Source of the DNA: Arthrobacter sp. B6
Lineage (GTDB): Bacteria; Actinomycetota; Actinomycetes; Actinomycetales; Micrococcaceae
DNA: 64,000 nucleotides
Direction: 5' to 3'
NCBI RefSeq assembly: GCF_001663775.1
Contig: NZ_KV467168.1
Coordinates: forward strand, 571,055 to 635,054
The position numbers were made by a program, and so were the translations under genes. The first letter of the stretch is position 1. Every line of letters starts with the position of its first letter. This document shows, in pieces, positions 26,530 to 34,992 of this stretch. The notes beneath the pieces are model-generated. The model was not told the DNA's origin. It saw nothing but the letters and a program-made list of their open reading frames with translations, and did not search any database.

Positions 26530-27014
26530 CCGAAAACCTGCTCAAATGACCTTGGCTCCATGGTGCTGTCGCGGATAGCGCCGGCAAGAAGATCTGCGAG
26601 AGTCTCAGCTGCGGCCTCCAGGTCGTCGACGAAACTGCTCCGTGCCAAAGCTCGTGACACCATCTCTCCGTCAAGATTCGGGAAGAGGCTTGCTGCATAG
26701 TCGGAGGAAATTCCCAACTCATCGTGGCGCAGGATCATATGCCCAAGTTCATGAAGGATGAACTGCTGCCTATGGAGCGCTGAGTCCGTGACGGCGTGCA
26801 GAATGATTTCCCGAGTATCCGTCGACAACCAGAGACCGCAGACGGACGTGCCGTTGAGGATCGTCGTGGCTTCGATCTCGATTCGACGCCGACGTCGGGC
26901 GGCCACGATGGCGATGAGCCTCTCCAGCGTCAGGTGGTTCGGTAGCCGCAGTGATGCGAACGCCTCGGCCGCAACCTGAACTGGCCCCTGTTCTTGCGAT
27001 TTTTGCTGGTCCAT
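26526..27014 (-). CDS. ImmA/IrrE-family metallopeptidase
   Basis: 162 residues from ATG 27014, with GGAGGGGGCGGT just upstream. The zinc motif is HELGHMILRH at about 90, and the downstream glutamate comes from the LEAAAETLADLLAGA helix. ImmA-type proteases cleave XRE repressors to induce mobile elements or stress genes. Here it opens a four-gene coupled operon that also encodes an XRE regulator, a fitting substrate. The start-proximal extension in the longer frame is not needed. Confidence 0.85.
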   Translation of the reverse strand: MDQQKSQEQGPVQVAAEAFASLRLPNHLTLERLIAIVAARRRRRIEIEATTILNGTSVCGLWLSTDTREIILHAVTDSALHRQQFILHELGHMILRHDELGISSDYAASLFPNLDGEMVSRALARSSFVDDLEAAAETLADLLAGAIRDSTMEPRSFEQVFG

Positions 27015-27103
27015 ACCGCCCCCTCCTTGCAGCGGACAGCAAGTTGTGACTGCCATTGACGGCGGCCACGGGAGTGCACCAGGCGCCCCAACTTCAATTG
27101 AAC

Positions 27104-27135
27104 GCCCCCTCTCTGGACATGTCCAGAGAGGGGGC
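27104..27135. repeat. Perfect 32-base palindrome
   Basis: The 16-base arm GCCCCCTCTCTGGACA is followed at once by its exact reverse complement. It lies 90 bases upstream of the ImmA start and 155 bases downstream of the SIR2 stop. It could be the SIR2 terminator, an operator of the ImmA operon, or both. There is no spacer, so as RNA the hairpin would have to open at its tip. Confidence 0.75.
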
Positions 27136-27176
27136 ATCAAGTTGGCCCACTATGGACGGCGGCTTCAAGAGGCGTA

Positions 27177-27210
27177 CAGATGGTCGCGACGGCCAGATGG
27201 TCGCGACGGC
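27177..27210. repeat. Tandem duplication of a 17-base unit
   Basis: CAGATGGTCGCGACGGC occurs twice in direct succession; each copy holds the palindrome GTCGCGAC. It lies in the intergenic region between the SIR2 and ImmA genes. It could be paired binding sites or a simple slippage duplication. Confidence 0.6.
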
Positions 27211-27289
27211 GTCGGGTGTGCAGTTGGGCTGTCCCAGTTCCTTGGAACCGGAACACCTTGGTGGGGGCTACAGCCACAATGGGACCGTG

Positions 27290-29314
27290 TCAGGGAGAGC
27301 CAGCCTCGTGGTGCACGGCGTGTTCCTGAGCTGTCATGCCAGTATCAATCCAAATTTCGTCGGGCAAGAATCCGGCTCCCACGCGATTTCCTCCGACGTT
27401 TAGTCGCTTCCAAGTCAGCTCGTTGGCAATGTCTCCTGCAAACTTACTCACTCCCCGGAGTGCTACGGCCAGCTGTTGTGAATTAGATCCCAGCCCGGCC
27501 CGCACCAAGGGATGTGCATCGCCTTGAGAATAAAGTTCCTTGACGAGTCGCTCGGCGACTGGGACATGCCAGCGTTCGTTTAGTCGTCTGTCGACTGCGT
27601 AGAGGTGAACGTTCCAAAGATCCGCGAGCCTGCCAATCTCCATCAGTCTTTCGTCTTGCTCTCTGAACATCTGTGTTCGTGCCCCGTCGAGCTTGTCACC
27701 ACTAGAGCCTTCGGCGCCGATCCTGTGCTCTAGGTCAAGATCGCTCTCTGCGTCCGAGAAAGCTTCCCAACCATCAGGGAAATTCTTGTGGGCCATTGTT
27801 ATTTTCGCGTTTCGAAGGACCTCAAACTGCTGCCACGCATCCTCCAGCGCTTCGGAGCTGATAGAGAGAGCTTCAGAAAGCACAGGACGGAGAAAACCGT
27901 AGAGCCGGGGAGACGCGTTTTCCAGAGCCCGGTCCGTGCCGAAGATGCGCGCGAGCAGCTCATCCTGATCCTTGTGCCCGCTTGGCACCTCCCGTGACAA
28001 TAAGCGGCGCACCAGGGGGTAACGTTTGGAGGCGACGGCGGCGATACCGGCGGCGTAGAACAGAATAGAGCCGGCTATATGGTTCATCCGAAGAAGTTTC
28101 ACGAGGCCAGAGGCCCTCAGCTGATGTGAGAATCGATCGAGCTCTTCTATCCACCAGCCGTCGGTGTCATCGCTTCCCCAGTACGCAAGGGTTGAGACCA
28201 AAGCGGCCGGTACCCTGCTTGCCTCTTCTACTCTGCCGACCATCGCCAAGTAGCCGTCTTCCGCTTCGGTTAGGTTTTCCCCCAAGTTCAGCTCGGGGAC
28301 GCGCCGAAGCCGGTCGAATTCCCGAGACAGTGTGTCGTGTAAACGGATCGCAACCCACCGTCCGGACAGTTCTCTCTTGGCAGTCTCCGCAGCTGCGGAG
28401 ACTGTTAGGGGATGACGCGCTGCGCGGTTCACCAGGGCGGCCAAGGAGTCTGCGAGGCGGCCAAAAGCAGTATCTGCATCTAGGGGCACTAAGTAGCCGT
28501 TCATCAGCTGCCTGAATTCTGCCGCCAACGTGGATTGAAAGCCGGGTTCAATCCACATCATTGTGTACCGGGAAGGGTAGTTGGCTTTGATGGCAGTCAC
28601 TAGAGCAGGATCGTAGGTCGCCGACCAGCCGGCGATGATCAAGCCATAGTCGCGAAGGATACGCCGCAGAAGCTCCAACATCTCCGGTTCATAGACATCA
28701 AGTTCTGCCGTCGTATTCAGCATGGAACTCGGGTTGAGGTAGTCCCCATGTAGATGGACGATGCAGCATTCCAAAGTATGAAGCGGAGCCAACCCCGCCA
28801 CGTCGCCCGCCGACGCAACGATTGTCGGCTCAATGCCTTCATCCCTAATTGCCTGCTCCAACAGCCTGTCGAAGTTAAGCGTCACCAGAACCCGCAAGGC
28901 CCCGGCTTTGACCAGCTTGGCGATCGACCTATGCGCCAACGTAGGCTTTCTCGCCTCGGATTCATCGTCAGGATCGGCCGGTTCGAAGTATTCACGCAAG
29001 AGCCGTTGTCGCTCAAGCTGGGACGGCGCCAGCTTCTCCAGCAAATTTTCGTACCTGGCTTCCTCACCAAAACGTGCTTCGTACCACGCCGCAGGATCCT
29101 CAGGTGCGTCTTCTCCGACAAGCACGGCGACTCGGGAGATCAGATCGGTCACTACACCCCAGGCAGTGAGGATTCCGCTCGGGGCAGAAACGCCAGCGCC
29201 AAGGAGTACTGCGTATGCCCCTGGGTTTGCCCGCAGAGAAAAGGCAAGTGATAACAGTGTGTCCTCGTCAAGGGTGGAAGTCGTCATGGAATCACGATAT
29301 CGAGGCTGAGACAT
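27290..29314 (-). CDS. SIR2-domain protein, probable NAD-depleting defence effector
   Basis: 674 residues. The SIR2 fold is in the first 290: LLGAGVSAP at about 38-46, VTLNFDRLLEQ with N147, HLHGDYLNP with H189, and GLIIAGWSATYDP near 225. These are the NAD-binding and catalytic positions of SIR2 NADases. The remaining 380 residues are helical and unrecognised, likely a sensing or oligomerisation part as in DSR and ThsA proteins. It follows a TIGR02391 gene by 11 bases and has no ribosome binding site, so translation probably re-initiates. An internal ATG at 29287 is an alternative start. Confidence 0.85.
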   Translation of the reverse strand: MSQPRYRDSMTTSTLDEDTLLSLAFSLRANPGAYAVLLGAGVSAPSGILTAWGVVTDLISRVAVLVGEDAPEDPAAWYEARFGEEARYENLLEKLAPSQLERQRLLREYFEPADPDDESEARKPTLAHRSIAKLVKAGALRVLVTLNFDRLLEQAIRDEGIEPTIVASAGDVAGLAPLHTLECCIVHLHGDYLNPSSMLNTTAELDVYEPEMLELLRRILRDYGLIIAGWSATYDPALVTAIKANYPSRYTMMWIEPGFQSTLAAEFRQLMNGYLVPLDADTAFGRLADSLAALVNRAARHPLTVSAAAETAKRELSGRWVAIRLHDTLSREFDRLRRVPELNLGENLTEAEDGYLAMVGRVEEASRVPAALVSTLAYWGSDDTDGWWIEELDRFSHQLRASGLVKLLRMNHIAGSILFYAAGIAAVASKRYPLVRRLLSREVPSGHKDQDELLARIFGTDRALENASPRLYGFLRPVLSEALSISSEALEDAWQQFEVLRNAKITMAHKNFPDGWEAFSDAESDLDLEHRIGAEGSSGDKLDGARTQMFREQDERLMEIGRLADLWNVHLYAVDRRLNERWHVPVAERLVKELYSQGDAHPLVRAGLGSNSQQLAVALRGVSKFAGDIANELTWKRLNVGGNRVGAGFLPDEIWIDTGMTAQEHAVHHEAGSP

Positions 29315-29325
29315 TGGGCATCACA

Positions 29326-30126
29326 CTAATGGAACGTGTCCCACTTCCCTGGTAACGGGACACGATTGGCCTGCACTCCCCGGCAAGCCTCTGCTGGGTA
29401 GGTTTCGAGCTCGGCTTGATCAACCCAGCGCGCAAGAATGCTGAACGCAGCCAGCTGTTCCAGCGCCAAATGCTCATCCGTTGGCCCTGCAGGCTCGTGC
29501 ATGCCAGGGTTACGAATAGCGGCGTAAAGTCCCTCTGCCAACGCGCGGGCACCCCTGTGAAGATTTTTATAGGTATCGCTTGAATCATCCTTCATTAGAC
29601 GCAAACGGGGCGCACCAACTTTGGGGGATTCGAGGCTGAAAACTTCATTGAATAGCTTCGTTTCAGAAACGTCTTTGCGTCCAACTTTGTTTTGCGTTTC
29701 TGCGTTCACTCGGATAGCCGCCTGCATTACAGCTTGGTGGAAATGACCCGTGTGCCAGAACGCTTTGCCACTGCCCCACGCCCATTCATGTAGTGCGCTT
29801 GCGTTCATCTCCGGCGCACCGTCCCCAAGACGCTGGGCGATCTCATCAGCCCTCTTCAGCAAGGCTTTCGCTCTCGAAGCTTGGTCTCGCAGCCACCTAT
29901 ATTTGGTGTCCGGGTTCGGCCGACCACTGGCCCAGCCTGCCGGCAACACGCGATCCAGAATCTGCTCGACCACAACGGCTGCTTCGCTCGCCGCACTCTG
30001 CGATCCGCGCATAACCGTTCCCATGTAATAGACACCCGAACCCGACTGGTTAGGACTGACCTGAGTCGTCACCTGCAGAAACTGGTCAATTTCTTGTTCA
30101 GCCCACTGAACGTCCAGTCCAGCCAC
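29326..30126 (-). CDS. TIGR02391/Ymh-family protein with HEPN-type R-x4-H motif
   Basis: 266 residues from GTG 30126, chosen because GAGGAG lies 6 bases upstream; the longer frame has no such signal. The C-terminal 140 residues match the TIGR02391 pattern: GHFHQAVMQAAIRVNAETQN, then LFNEVF, a GARALAEGLYAAIRNPGMHEP block, and LALEQLAAFSILARWVDQAEL. RNPGMH (R205, H210) fits the R-x4-6-H signature of HEPN RNases. The N-terminal 115 residues are helical and unrecognised. It is the upstream partner of the SIR2 gene; the two probably form one defence unit. Confidence 0.8.
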   Translation of the reverse strand: MAGLDVQWAEQEIDQFLQVTTQVSPNQSGSGVYYMGTVMRGSQSAASEAAVVVEQILDRVLPAGWASGRPNPDTKYRWLRDQASRAKALLKRADEIAQRLGDGAPEMNASALHEWAWGSGKAFWHTGHFHQAVMQAAIRVNAETQNKVGRKDVSETKLFNEVFSLESPKVGAPRLRLMKDDSSDTYKNLHRGARALAEGLYAAIRNPGMHEPAGPTDEHLALEQLAAFSILARWVDQAELETYPAEACRGVQANRVPLPGKWDTFH

Positions 30127-30418
30127 GAATTCTCCTCTACAAAAATCATCGGAACTGAGAGCCATCCTCGCATGCGGAGACGTCTAGACCGTTACAGCGC
30201 AATAGCGCCGTCAAGCTCCAGACGTGGAACTTCATAGCCAATGGCTTGTGCATCCCACTTCTTTGAGACTGAGACGACGACGTGGCTCCCTCGCATCCAC
30301 AATTCTGTCAGTGGCTGGTGTCACACTGTCTGCAATTAGGTTGGCTAGCCAGTCGTTCACGTTCACGCCGGAATCCATAGAAGGCTGAACGATCTGGCCA
30401 GGTTCTGGGGAAAACATT

Positions 30419-32122
30419 ATGCCGCTCGTTGCACATCTCAATGGTTCGAGGACCGAGGCCCATCAGCTTTCAGCAGATGAATGGGCCGTTCTCAAGTCGG
30501 TCTATAAGCAACGAACTCTTACAATGACCTGCGGTCAACCTGGTGTCCCCAAGACATCCAAACTCGGTTTTCAGTACTTCGCACATAAGCCTGGCACTGA
30601 TTGCACAATTCATGCAGGTGGGCCAGAAAGTCCTGAACACCTGGCGCTAAAGGCCGCGGTGGAAGCTGCTGTAGAAGCGTGCGGATGGACTGCCAATCTC
30701 GAATACGCTGGCCCCCAGCGTAGCTGGATTGCGGACGTATTAGCGGAAAAAGATGGACGACGAGTCGCCATCGAGATACAGCTTTCCCCGCAGCAACCGG
30801 CAGAATTCGTCCGGCGGCAAGAACGCTACAAAGCGTCTGGCCTCGAATGTATCTGGCTTGTCGCACCACTCAACAGGCAGAATGCAGCCGGAGTCCCGTC
30901 TTATGTGATCGTAGATTCCCCAGATAAAGTCATCATCGAAACCCCGACAGCCAACCTCGGTGAACCGGGCGGAGATGTAGAGCTAGCCTCAGCCATCCGC
31001 AGCGCTCTAACCGGACACCATCTGCAATTCATAGACGCCACCGTCACTGCATTCAGCATCTCAACCGGCATGAAGAAGTGCTTCCGCAGCGAATGCCGAG
31101 CATGGATGACGATCTGCCGTCTTGAGCGCGTCCAGATCGAAACACGGTGCGGTCTAAGGGGCACCGTAGGAGCAGAGTACTTCGGCAGACTGCACCTGGA
31201 AGACCGCGCTGAGAAGGCCGCCTGGCCGGTCATCCTCAAAGCCCTCTATGCCGAAAGCGACTTGGCCAGACCAGCACCACTTCGCATGAAGAACAGCAAT
31301 GCAGCCGGGCACGCCTACCTCGGCTACACCTGCCCCTCTTGCGGCTACCTCCAGGGCGACATTCCCATGACGGAGGAAATCCGAAACTGGCACGAGTATG
31401 TCATTCCAGAGCCTGCACCCATCCCGCTGAAGGCCTCGGCCTTACGGGCCACACATATGTGTAGAGATCATGGCATCGGATTCTGTAGCCAGTCACCCAA
31501 AGACCCAACTGCCGCATCATTTCCTGATGGTCAGGTCGCACGAGTCTGGCACAGCCGGGAACTCCTCACTGACGTGCTTTCTCCCATTCCTCCGAAAGGG
31601 GCAAGGGCGGCGGCAGGGGCAATGACCGGGCCGCAGTCGCGTAATTCAGGAAGTGCGGCAAACAGCAACCGTCTTCAGAGGTCAGCCAAGGCGGCACAAA
31701 GGCAGCCACGCCCCAAGCAGTCGCCGCCTGCTGCGATGGCCCCAACCGCAGGAGGACCTGCACCAGAATCACGCCCTGCAATCCCACCTAATAGCGAGGT
31801 GGACAAGGCTCCCAGACAGCCGGCACAGCAGGAAAGCTGGTCAGAAGCCCGCCTTCGAGTGCTGGCGGCTAGGAGTCACTCCCCCAACAAAGTGACGGAG
31901 ATGCCTGGAGTGAAGCCTGTGGAATACATGACGTTGAAGGAGTTAGCCAATGCCCTATTCATTGCAGTGAGCCTCCTCGAAAACGGCCATGTTCTAGACG
32001 TTTCAGCTGCCCGTCGGAGACAGGGGCTCCATGACAATCTCCCGGACCTGTTGGGCGAGCGCTACCCAAAGGGAAACCCTCCGCATCGACCACTGAACGG
32101 TGCGAAAAAGAAAGCCAAATAG
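30419..32122 (+). CDS. CoiA-like nuclease-domain protein
   Basis: 567 residues. Residues of about 75-150 fit the CoiA/PD-(D/E)XK nuclease pattern: SPEHLALKAAVEAAVEACGW, then WIADVLAEKDGRRVAIEIQLS with the Asp and Glu-x-Gln metal and catalytic residues, and RYKASGLECIWLV. A possible zinc-binding segment, YTCPSCGYLQGD, lies near 305. A proline/alanine-rich linker (about 385-470) leads to a C-terminal helical part. It is divergent from the TIGR02391-SIR2 pair and could act on foreign DNA or be a third defence component. Activity is inferred. Confidence 0.75.
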   Translation: MPLVAHLNGSRTEAHQLSADEWAVLKSVYKQRTLTMTCGQPGVPKTSKLGFQYFAHKPGTDCTIHAGGPESPEHLALKAAVEAAVEACGWTANLEYAGPQRSWIADVLAEKDGRRVAIEIQLSPQQPAEFVRRQERYKASGLECIWLVAPLNRQNAAGVPSYVIVDSPDKVIIETPTANLGEPGGDVELASAIRSALTGHHLQFIDATVTAFSISTGMKKCFRSECRAWMTICRLERVQIETRCGLRGTVGAEYFGRLHLEDRAEKAAWPVILKALYAESDLARPAPLRMKNSNAAGHAYLGYTCPSCGYLQGDIPMTEEIRNWHEYVIPEPAPIPLKASALRATHMCRDHGIGFCSQSPKDPTAASFPDGQVARVWHSRELLTDVLSPIPPKGARAAAGAMTGPQSRNSGSAANSNRLQRSAKAAQRQPRPKQSPPAAMAPTAGGPAPESRPAIPPNSEVDKAPRQPAQQESWSEARLRVLAARSHSPNKVTEMPGVKPVEYMTLKELANALFIAVSLLENGHVLDVSAARRRQGLHDNLPDLLGERYPKGNPPHRPLNGAKKKAK

Positions 32123-32489
32123 CTCTGCGATTCACAGACTTTTTTGGAGGCTTGCCAAATACAGGTCAAACCGGTCGTTATTGACTTGCCTGTCTGGGCT
32201 GCGTACAAGCAGCTGTGAGCACCTGCATCACCGGCTGCAGCCCAAAGCTCGTATTGCAGGGGCAGAAACGGGTCGTTCTTGAAATCCGTCACCTTTCCAG
32301 ACTCGTGTCTAACGGCAGGTTCCGCTGAAAGCCACCCTGAGATAGTGAGAGCCCGATTGTGGGATACGAGGGGTAGCGGGAATGGAAAAACCATCAGCGC
32401 TATGGAGATGATCCCCTTTCTAGGGTGCGCACCTTCGTAGAACGCGCCAAAATCGTAGATCGGTTAGTTCGCTCCTTGGACCAACGGGT
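32123..32489. other. 367-base intergenic region between convergent genes
   Basis: It separates the CoiA-like gene from the 3' end of the HNH lipoprotein gene. No convincing gene, tRNA or strong terminator was recognised on either strand. Confidence 0.35.
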
Positions 32490-33218
32490 CTATTTGCAGC
32501 CTTCTAGAATGCTGATGATCGCGTCGTGCTCCGCCTGGGTAACCCAGAGCCTGTATTTGGCCTTAACGGCAGTTTGGCGGGCGATGTACTCGCATCGGAA
32601 AGCGTTGTTCGGCGGAAGCCACGTTGCTGCGTCGTTGTCACCCTTGGCGCTGTTGGTGGGCCCGTCGGCAGCCATGAGATTCAGCGGATCGTTGGCTAAT
32701 TCCTTGCGCTGGTCCGAGCTCAACTGCTGCGCACCCTTCTGCCAGGCGTCGCTGAGGGGAACAATATGGTCGATCTGGACATCGGAGCTGGTGTCCTGGC
32801 CGCGCGCGAAGGTAATCGTGGTGCCTGCGTACTTATCGGTCAGGGTTCCTGTTATGACCACGCAGTCGTTGGTGCCCGTCTTGAACGTTTCGTTCGCCAT
32901 GTCGCGGGCGAGGATGTCGTTGCGGATGTCGCAGCCGTTGCGGTCAACGTCGGCCCAAGCCGGTCCAAACTCATCGCGGGTGTAACCGGTCTTTGGGGCG
33001 CGCCCCTTCACCGGAATGCCCTCCAGTTGTACAAGGGCGTCGGCGGCGTCACTGGCAGCGGCCGGGTCCAGCGGGGCAGGCCCATCAGTAGCACTACCCT
33101 GAGCAGACTCAATAACCCCTAGAGCGTCAGCTGCAGCGTCGCAACCTACTAATGACCCAGCCAACACCAAGGCGGTGACAGCGGTCAGTACTTTGGCGGG
33201 AGAAAAGGTCGTCTTCAT
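32490..33218 (-). CDS. Secreted lipoprotein with HNH nuclease domain (DUF1524-like)
   Basis: 242 residues from ATG 33218, with AGAGGA upstream. A signal peptide ends in the lipobox LAGSLVGC, so the mature protein is anchored outside the membrane. The C-terminal domain has DVQIDHIVPLSDAWQKGA and NDPLNLMAADGPTNSAKGD, the HNH pattern of DUF1524/GmrSD-C-type proteins. Extracellular HNH lipoproteins are common in actinobacteria and may degrade incoming or environmental DNA. A conserved catalytic H and N are present. Confidence 0.88.
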   Translation of the reverse strand: MKTTFSPAKVLTAVTALVLAGSLVGCDAAADALGVIESAQGSATDGPAPLDPAAASDAADALVQLEGIPVKGRAPKTGYTRDEFGPAWADVDRNGCDIRNDILARDMANETFKTGTNDCVVITGTLTDKYAGTTITFARGQDTSSDVQIDHIVPLSDAWQKGAQQLSSDQRKELANDPLNLMAADGPTNSAKGDNDAATWLPPNNAFRCEYIARQTAVKAKYRLWVTQAEHDAIISILEGCK

Positions 33219-33400
33219 TGTCCTCTTGGTTGTTGGCGATTGTTCCACGCTAGCTTCGACCAATGCCTGCCGCCTGTAAGCGTGTACGTGGCACCGGCCA
33301 GACACGTCGACGCCTTAAGACTCCGGCGTGATCCGCTCCAGATGGCCACTCGCTGGCTCATTCGTTCCAAACGTTGCCGGGATGCGAAACGTCACCCTGC

Positions 33401-33673
33401 TCAGTTCGCATTGGCCAGTCTGACCTTCGAGCGGGTACCGATGAGTCGTTCCTTCGTCACCGGGCGACTGGGTGAGAGCGGGGGTCGAGTAGCGTCGGGG
33501 AGAATTTCACTCAACTTCGCGATTTCTAGAATGTGTTCCGAAGTAAAGATGATCTTTCCCTTTCCCCAGCACGCGTGGGGAAAGCGTCCGCTTGTGGCGC
33601 CATCACGCAGCCATGACTCCGTGCAGCGCATGAGGGCGGCAGCTTCTGCGGGTTCGAAGAATTCGATCTCCAT
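33401..33673 (-). CDS. Excisionase-like MerR-type DNA-binding protein
   Basis: 90 residues from ATG 33673, behind GGAGGTTTCC. The N-terminal region FFEPAEAAALMRCTESWLRDG is a winged helix-turn-helix as in excisionases and AlpA-like proteins, followed by a FPHACWGKGKIIFTSEHI wing. It lies between the HNH gene and the integrase, the usual place of a recombination directionality factor. Role inferred from fold and position. Confidence 0.75.
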   Translation of the reverse strand: MEIEFFEPAEAAALMRCTESWLRDGATSGRFPHACWGKGKIIFTSEHILEIAKLSEILPDATRPPLSPSRPVTKERLIGTRSKVRLANAN

Positions 33674-33775
33674 GGAAACCTCCATCGGGAAGGAGCTTAT
33701 TTGCTACTTCCATAGACGCCAGTCAATCCCATCGACATGACCGGAAGTAGCCAGAGGCATCGCGCCGCCCAACCG

Positions 33776-34906
33776 TCACCTAAGGAAAGCTGTCACCGAG
33801 CGTTCCGTAGCGTCAGCCCCCGCCTGAAGCGCCTCCGGCATCAGGTGCCCGTACACCTGCTCTGTAGTCCGCGTGGAGGCGTGCCCGAGCCGGCGCGAGA
33901 TGGTGAACAAGGGCACACCATCCTGGATCAGCCAGGACGCGTGAGTGTGCCGCAGGTCGTGGATCCGCGGATTCTTGGTGAGGCCGATAGCCTGGGCTGT
34001 TTGAACGGCAGGAACCCAGTAGTGGTGCCAGTAGAGCTTGTGGATGATGCGCTCACCCTTAGGCGTCGTGAACACAAGTTCCCTCCCTGGCCTGCTCGCC
34101 ACCAACGGAATCAGCAATTCCACCAGCGCAGGGTTCAACCCTATGGTTCGCTTGCCGGCACCTGTCTTCGTCGCCCCAATGTAGAACTGGTTCTGGCCGT
34201 CCCGTTTCCATGCCTTGTTGATCCGGGCCGTGGGCGGTTTCGAGAGCAGGTCGACGTCAGCGACAGTAAGGGCGGTGGCCTCGCCAAATCGGGTGCCGGT
34301 CATCACCAGGAAGTTGGTGAAGGCCTTGTACCGCTCCCCCATCCCCTCCATGATGAGGCTGAACTCCGCATGAGTGAGGAACATGGCCTCATCCTCGGCC
34401 TTTTCAATCCCGGGAAGCTGCACGCCGCGGCAAGGGTTCCTCGCAATGTATCCGAGCATCTCTGCGGTATTCATGGCGGCCGAGATCAGGCCGTGCACGT
34501 TATGGATGGTCTTCGGCGCCTTGCCCTTGGCCATCATGGACTTCACCCAATGCGCGATCAGTCGATAGTCCAGCCTGTCCACCGGTACATGGCCAATAAC
34601 GTTCCGGATGTGCAGGTCCAGCATGGTCTGGTAGGTCTTCGTGGTTCCGCTGGATGGGCGGATCAGCAGGTCGATGTGTTCCTGAATGACCTCAGCCACT
34701 GTCGGCGTGCGCTTCTCGTTCGACAGGATGGCATGCTGTGCGATTTCGAAGGACTGACCATTGGCGTCCAGGAGCCGCTTCAGCGTCTCAGCTTCAACAA
34801 GGGTGCCAACGGTGAGGCCTTGCGATGCTCGGGTTTTCGGATCCCGCCAACGCACCATGTAGGACTTGGACCCGTCCTTTTTGGTGCGTGTAGCGATGCT
34901 GGCCAT
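33776..34906 (-). CDS. int: Tyrosine-family integrase
   Basis: 376 residues. The N-terminal part is an Arm-binding AP2-like fold (SKSYMVRWRDPKTRASQGLT), followed by a SAM-like core-binding domain at about 65-160. Catalytic residues are R206 (GTRFGE), H316-x-x-R319 (HDLRHTHASW), H342 (LGHAST) and Y352 (QVYGHL), so the enzyme looks active. It is transcribed away from tRNA-Leu, whose 3' end lies 87 bases upstream of its start, and should catalyse insertion at that site. Confidence 0.96.
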   Translation of the reverse strand: MASIATRTKKDGSKSYMVRWRDPKTRASQGLTVGTLVEAETLKRLLDANGQSFEIAQHAILSNEKRTPTVAEVIQEHIDLLIRPSSGTTKTYQTMLDLHIRNVIGHVPVDRLDYRLIAHWVKSMMAKGKAPKTIHNVHGLISAAMNTAEMLGYIARNPCRGVQLPGIEKAEDEAMFLTHAEFSLIMEGMGERYKAFTNFLVMTGTRFGEATALTVADVDLLSKPPTARINKAWKRDGQNQFYIGATKTGAGKRTIGLNPALVELLIPLVASRPGRELVFTTPKGERIIHKLYWHHYWVPAVQTAQAIGLTKNPRIHDLRHTHASWLIQDGVPLFTISRRLGHASTRTTEQVYGHLMPEALQAGADATERSVTAFLR

Positions 34907-34924
34907 AGAAAAACGTTACGCTCG

Positions 34925-34955
34925 TGTACACACTTTTGGTGGTTTTGTACACACT
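34925..34955. repeat. Paired TGTACACACT repeats upstream of the integrase
   Basis: TGTACACACT occurs at 34925-34934 and 34946-34955, spaced exactly 21 bases (two helical turns). They lie between the integrase start and tRNA-Leu, where integrase arm sites or an operator of int would be expected. Confidence 0.55.
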
Positions 34956-34992
34956 CAACCGCCCGACAGGCCTTTGACCTGCGGAAACACTG

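Noticed and set aside
30232..30417. 61-codon minus-strand frame divergent from the CoiA-like gene
   Set aside because: Its start nearly abuts the opposite start codon, the ribosome binding site is weak, and no family is recognised. It cannot be excluded.
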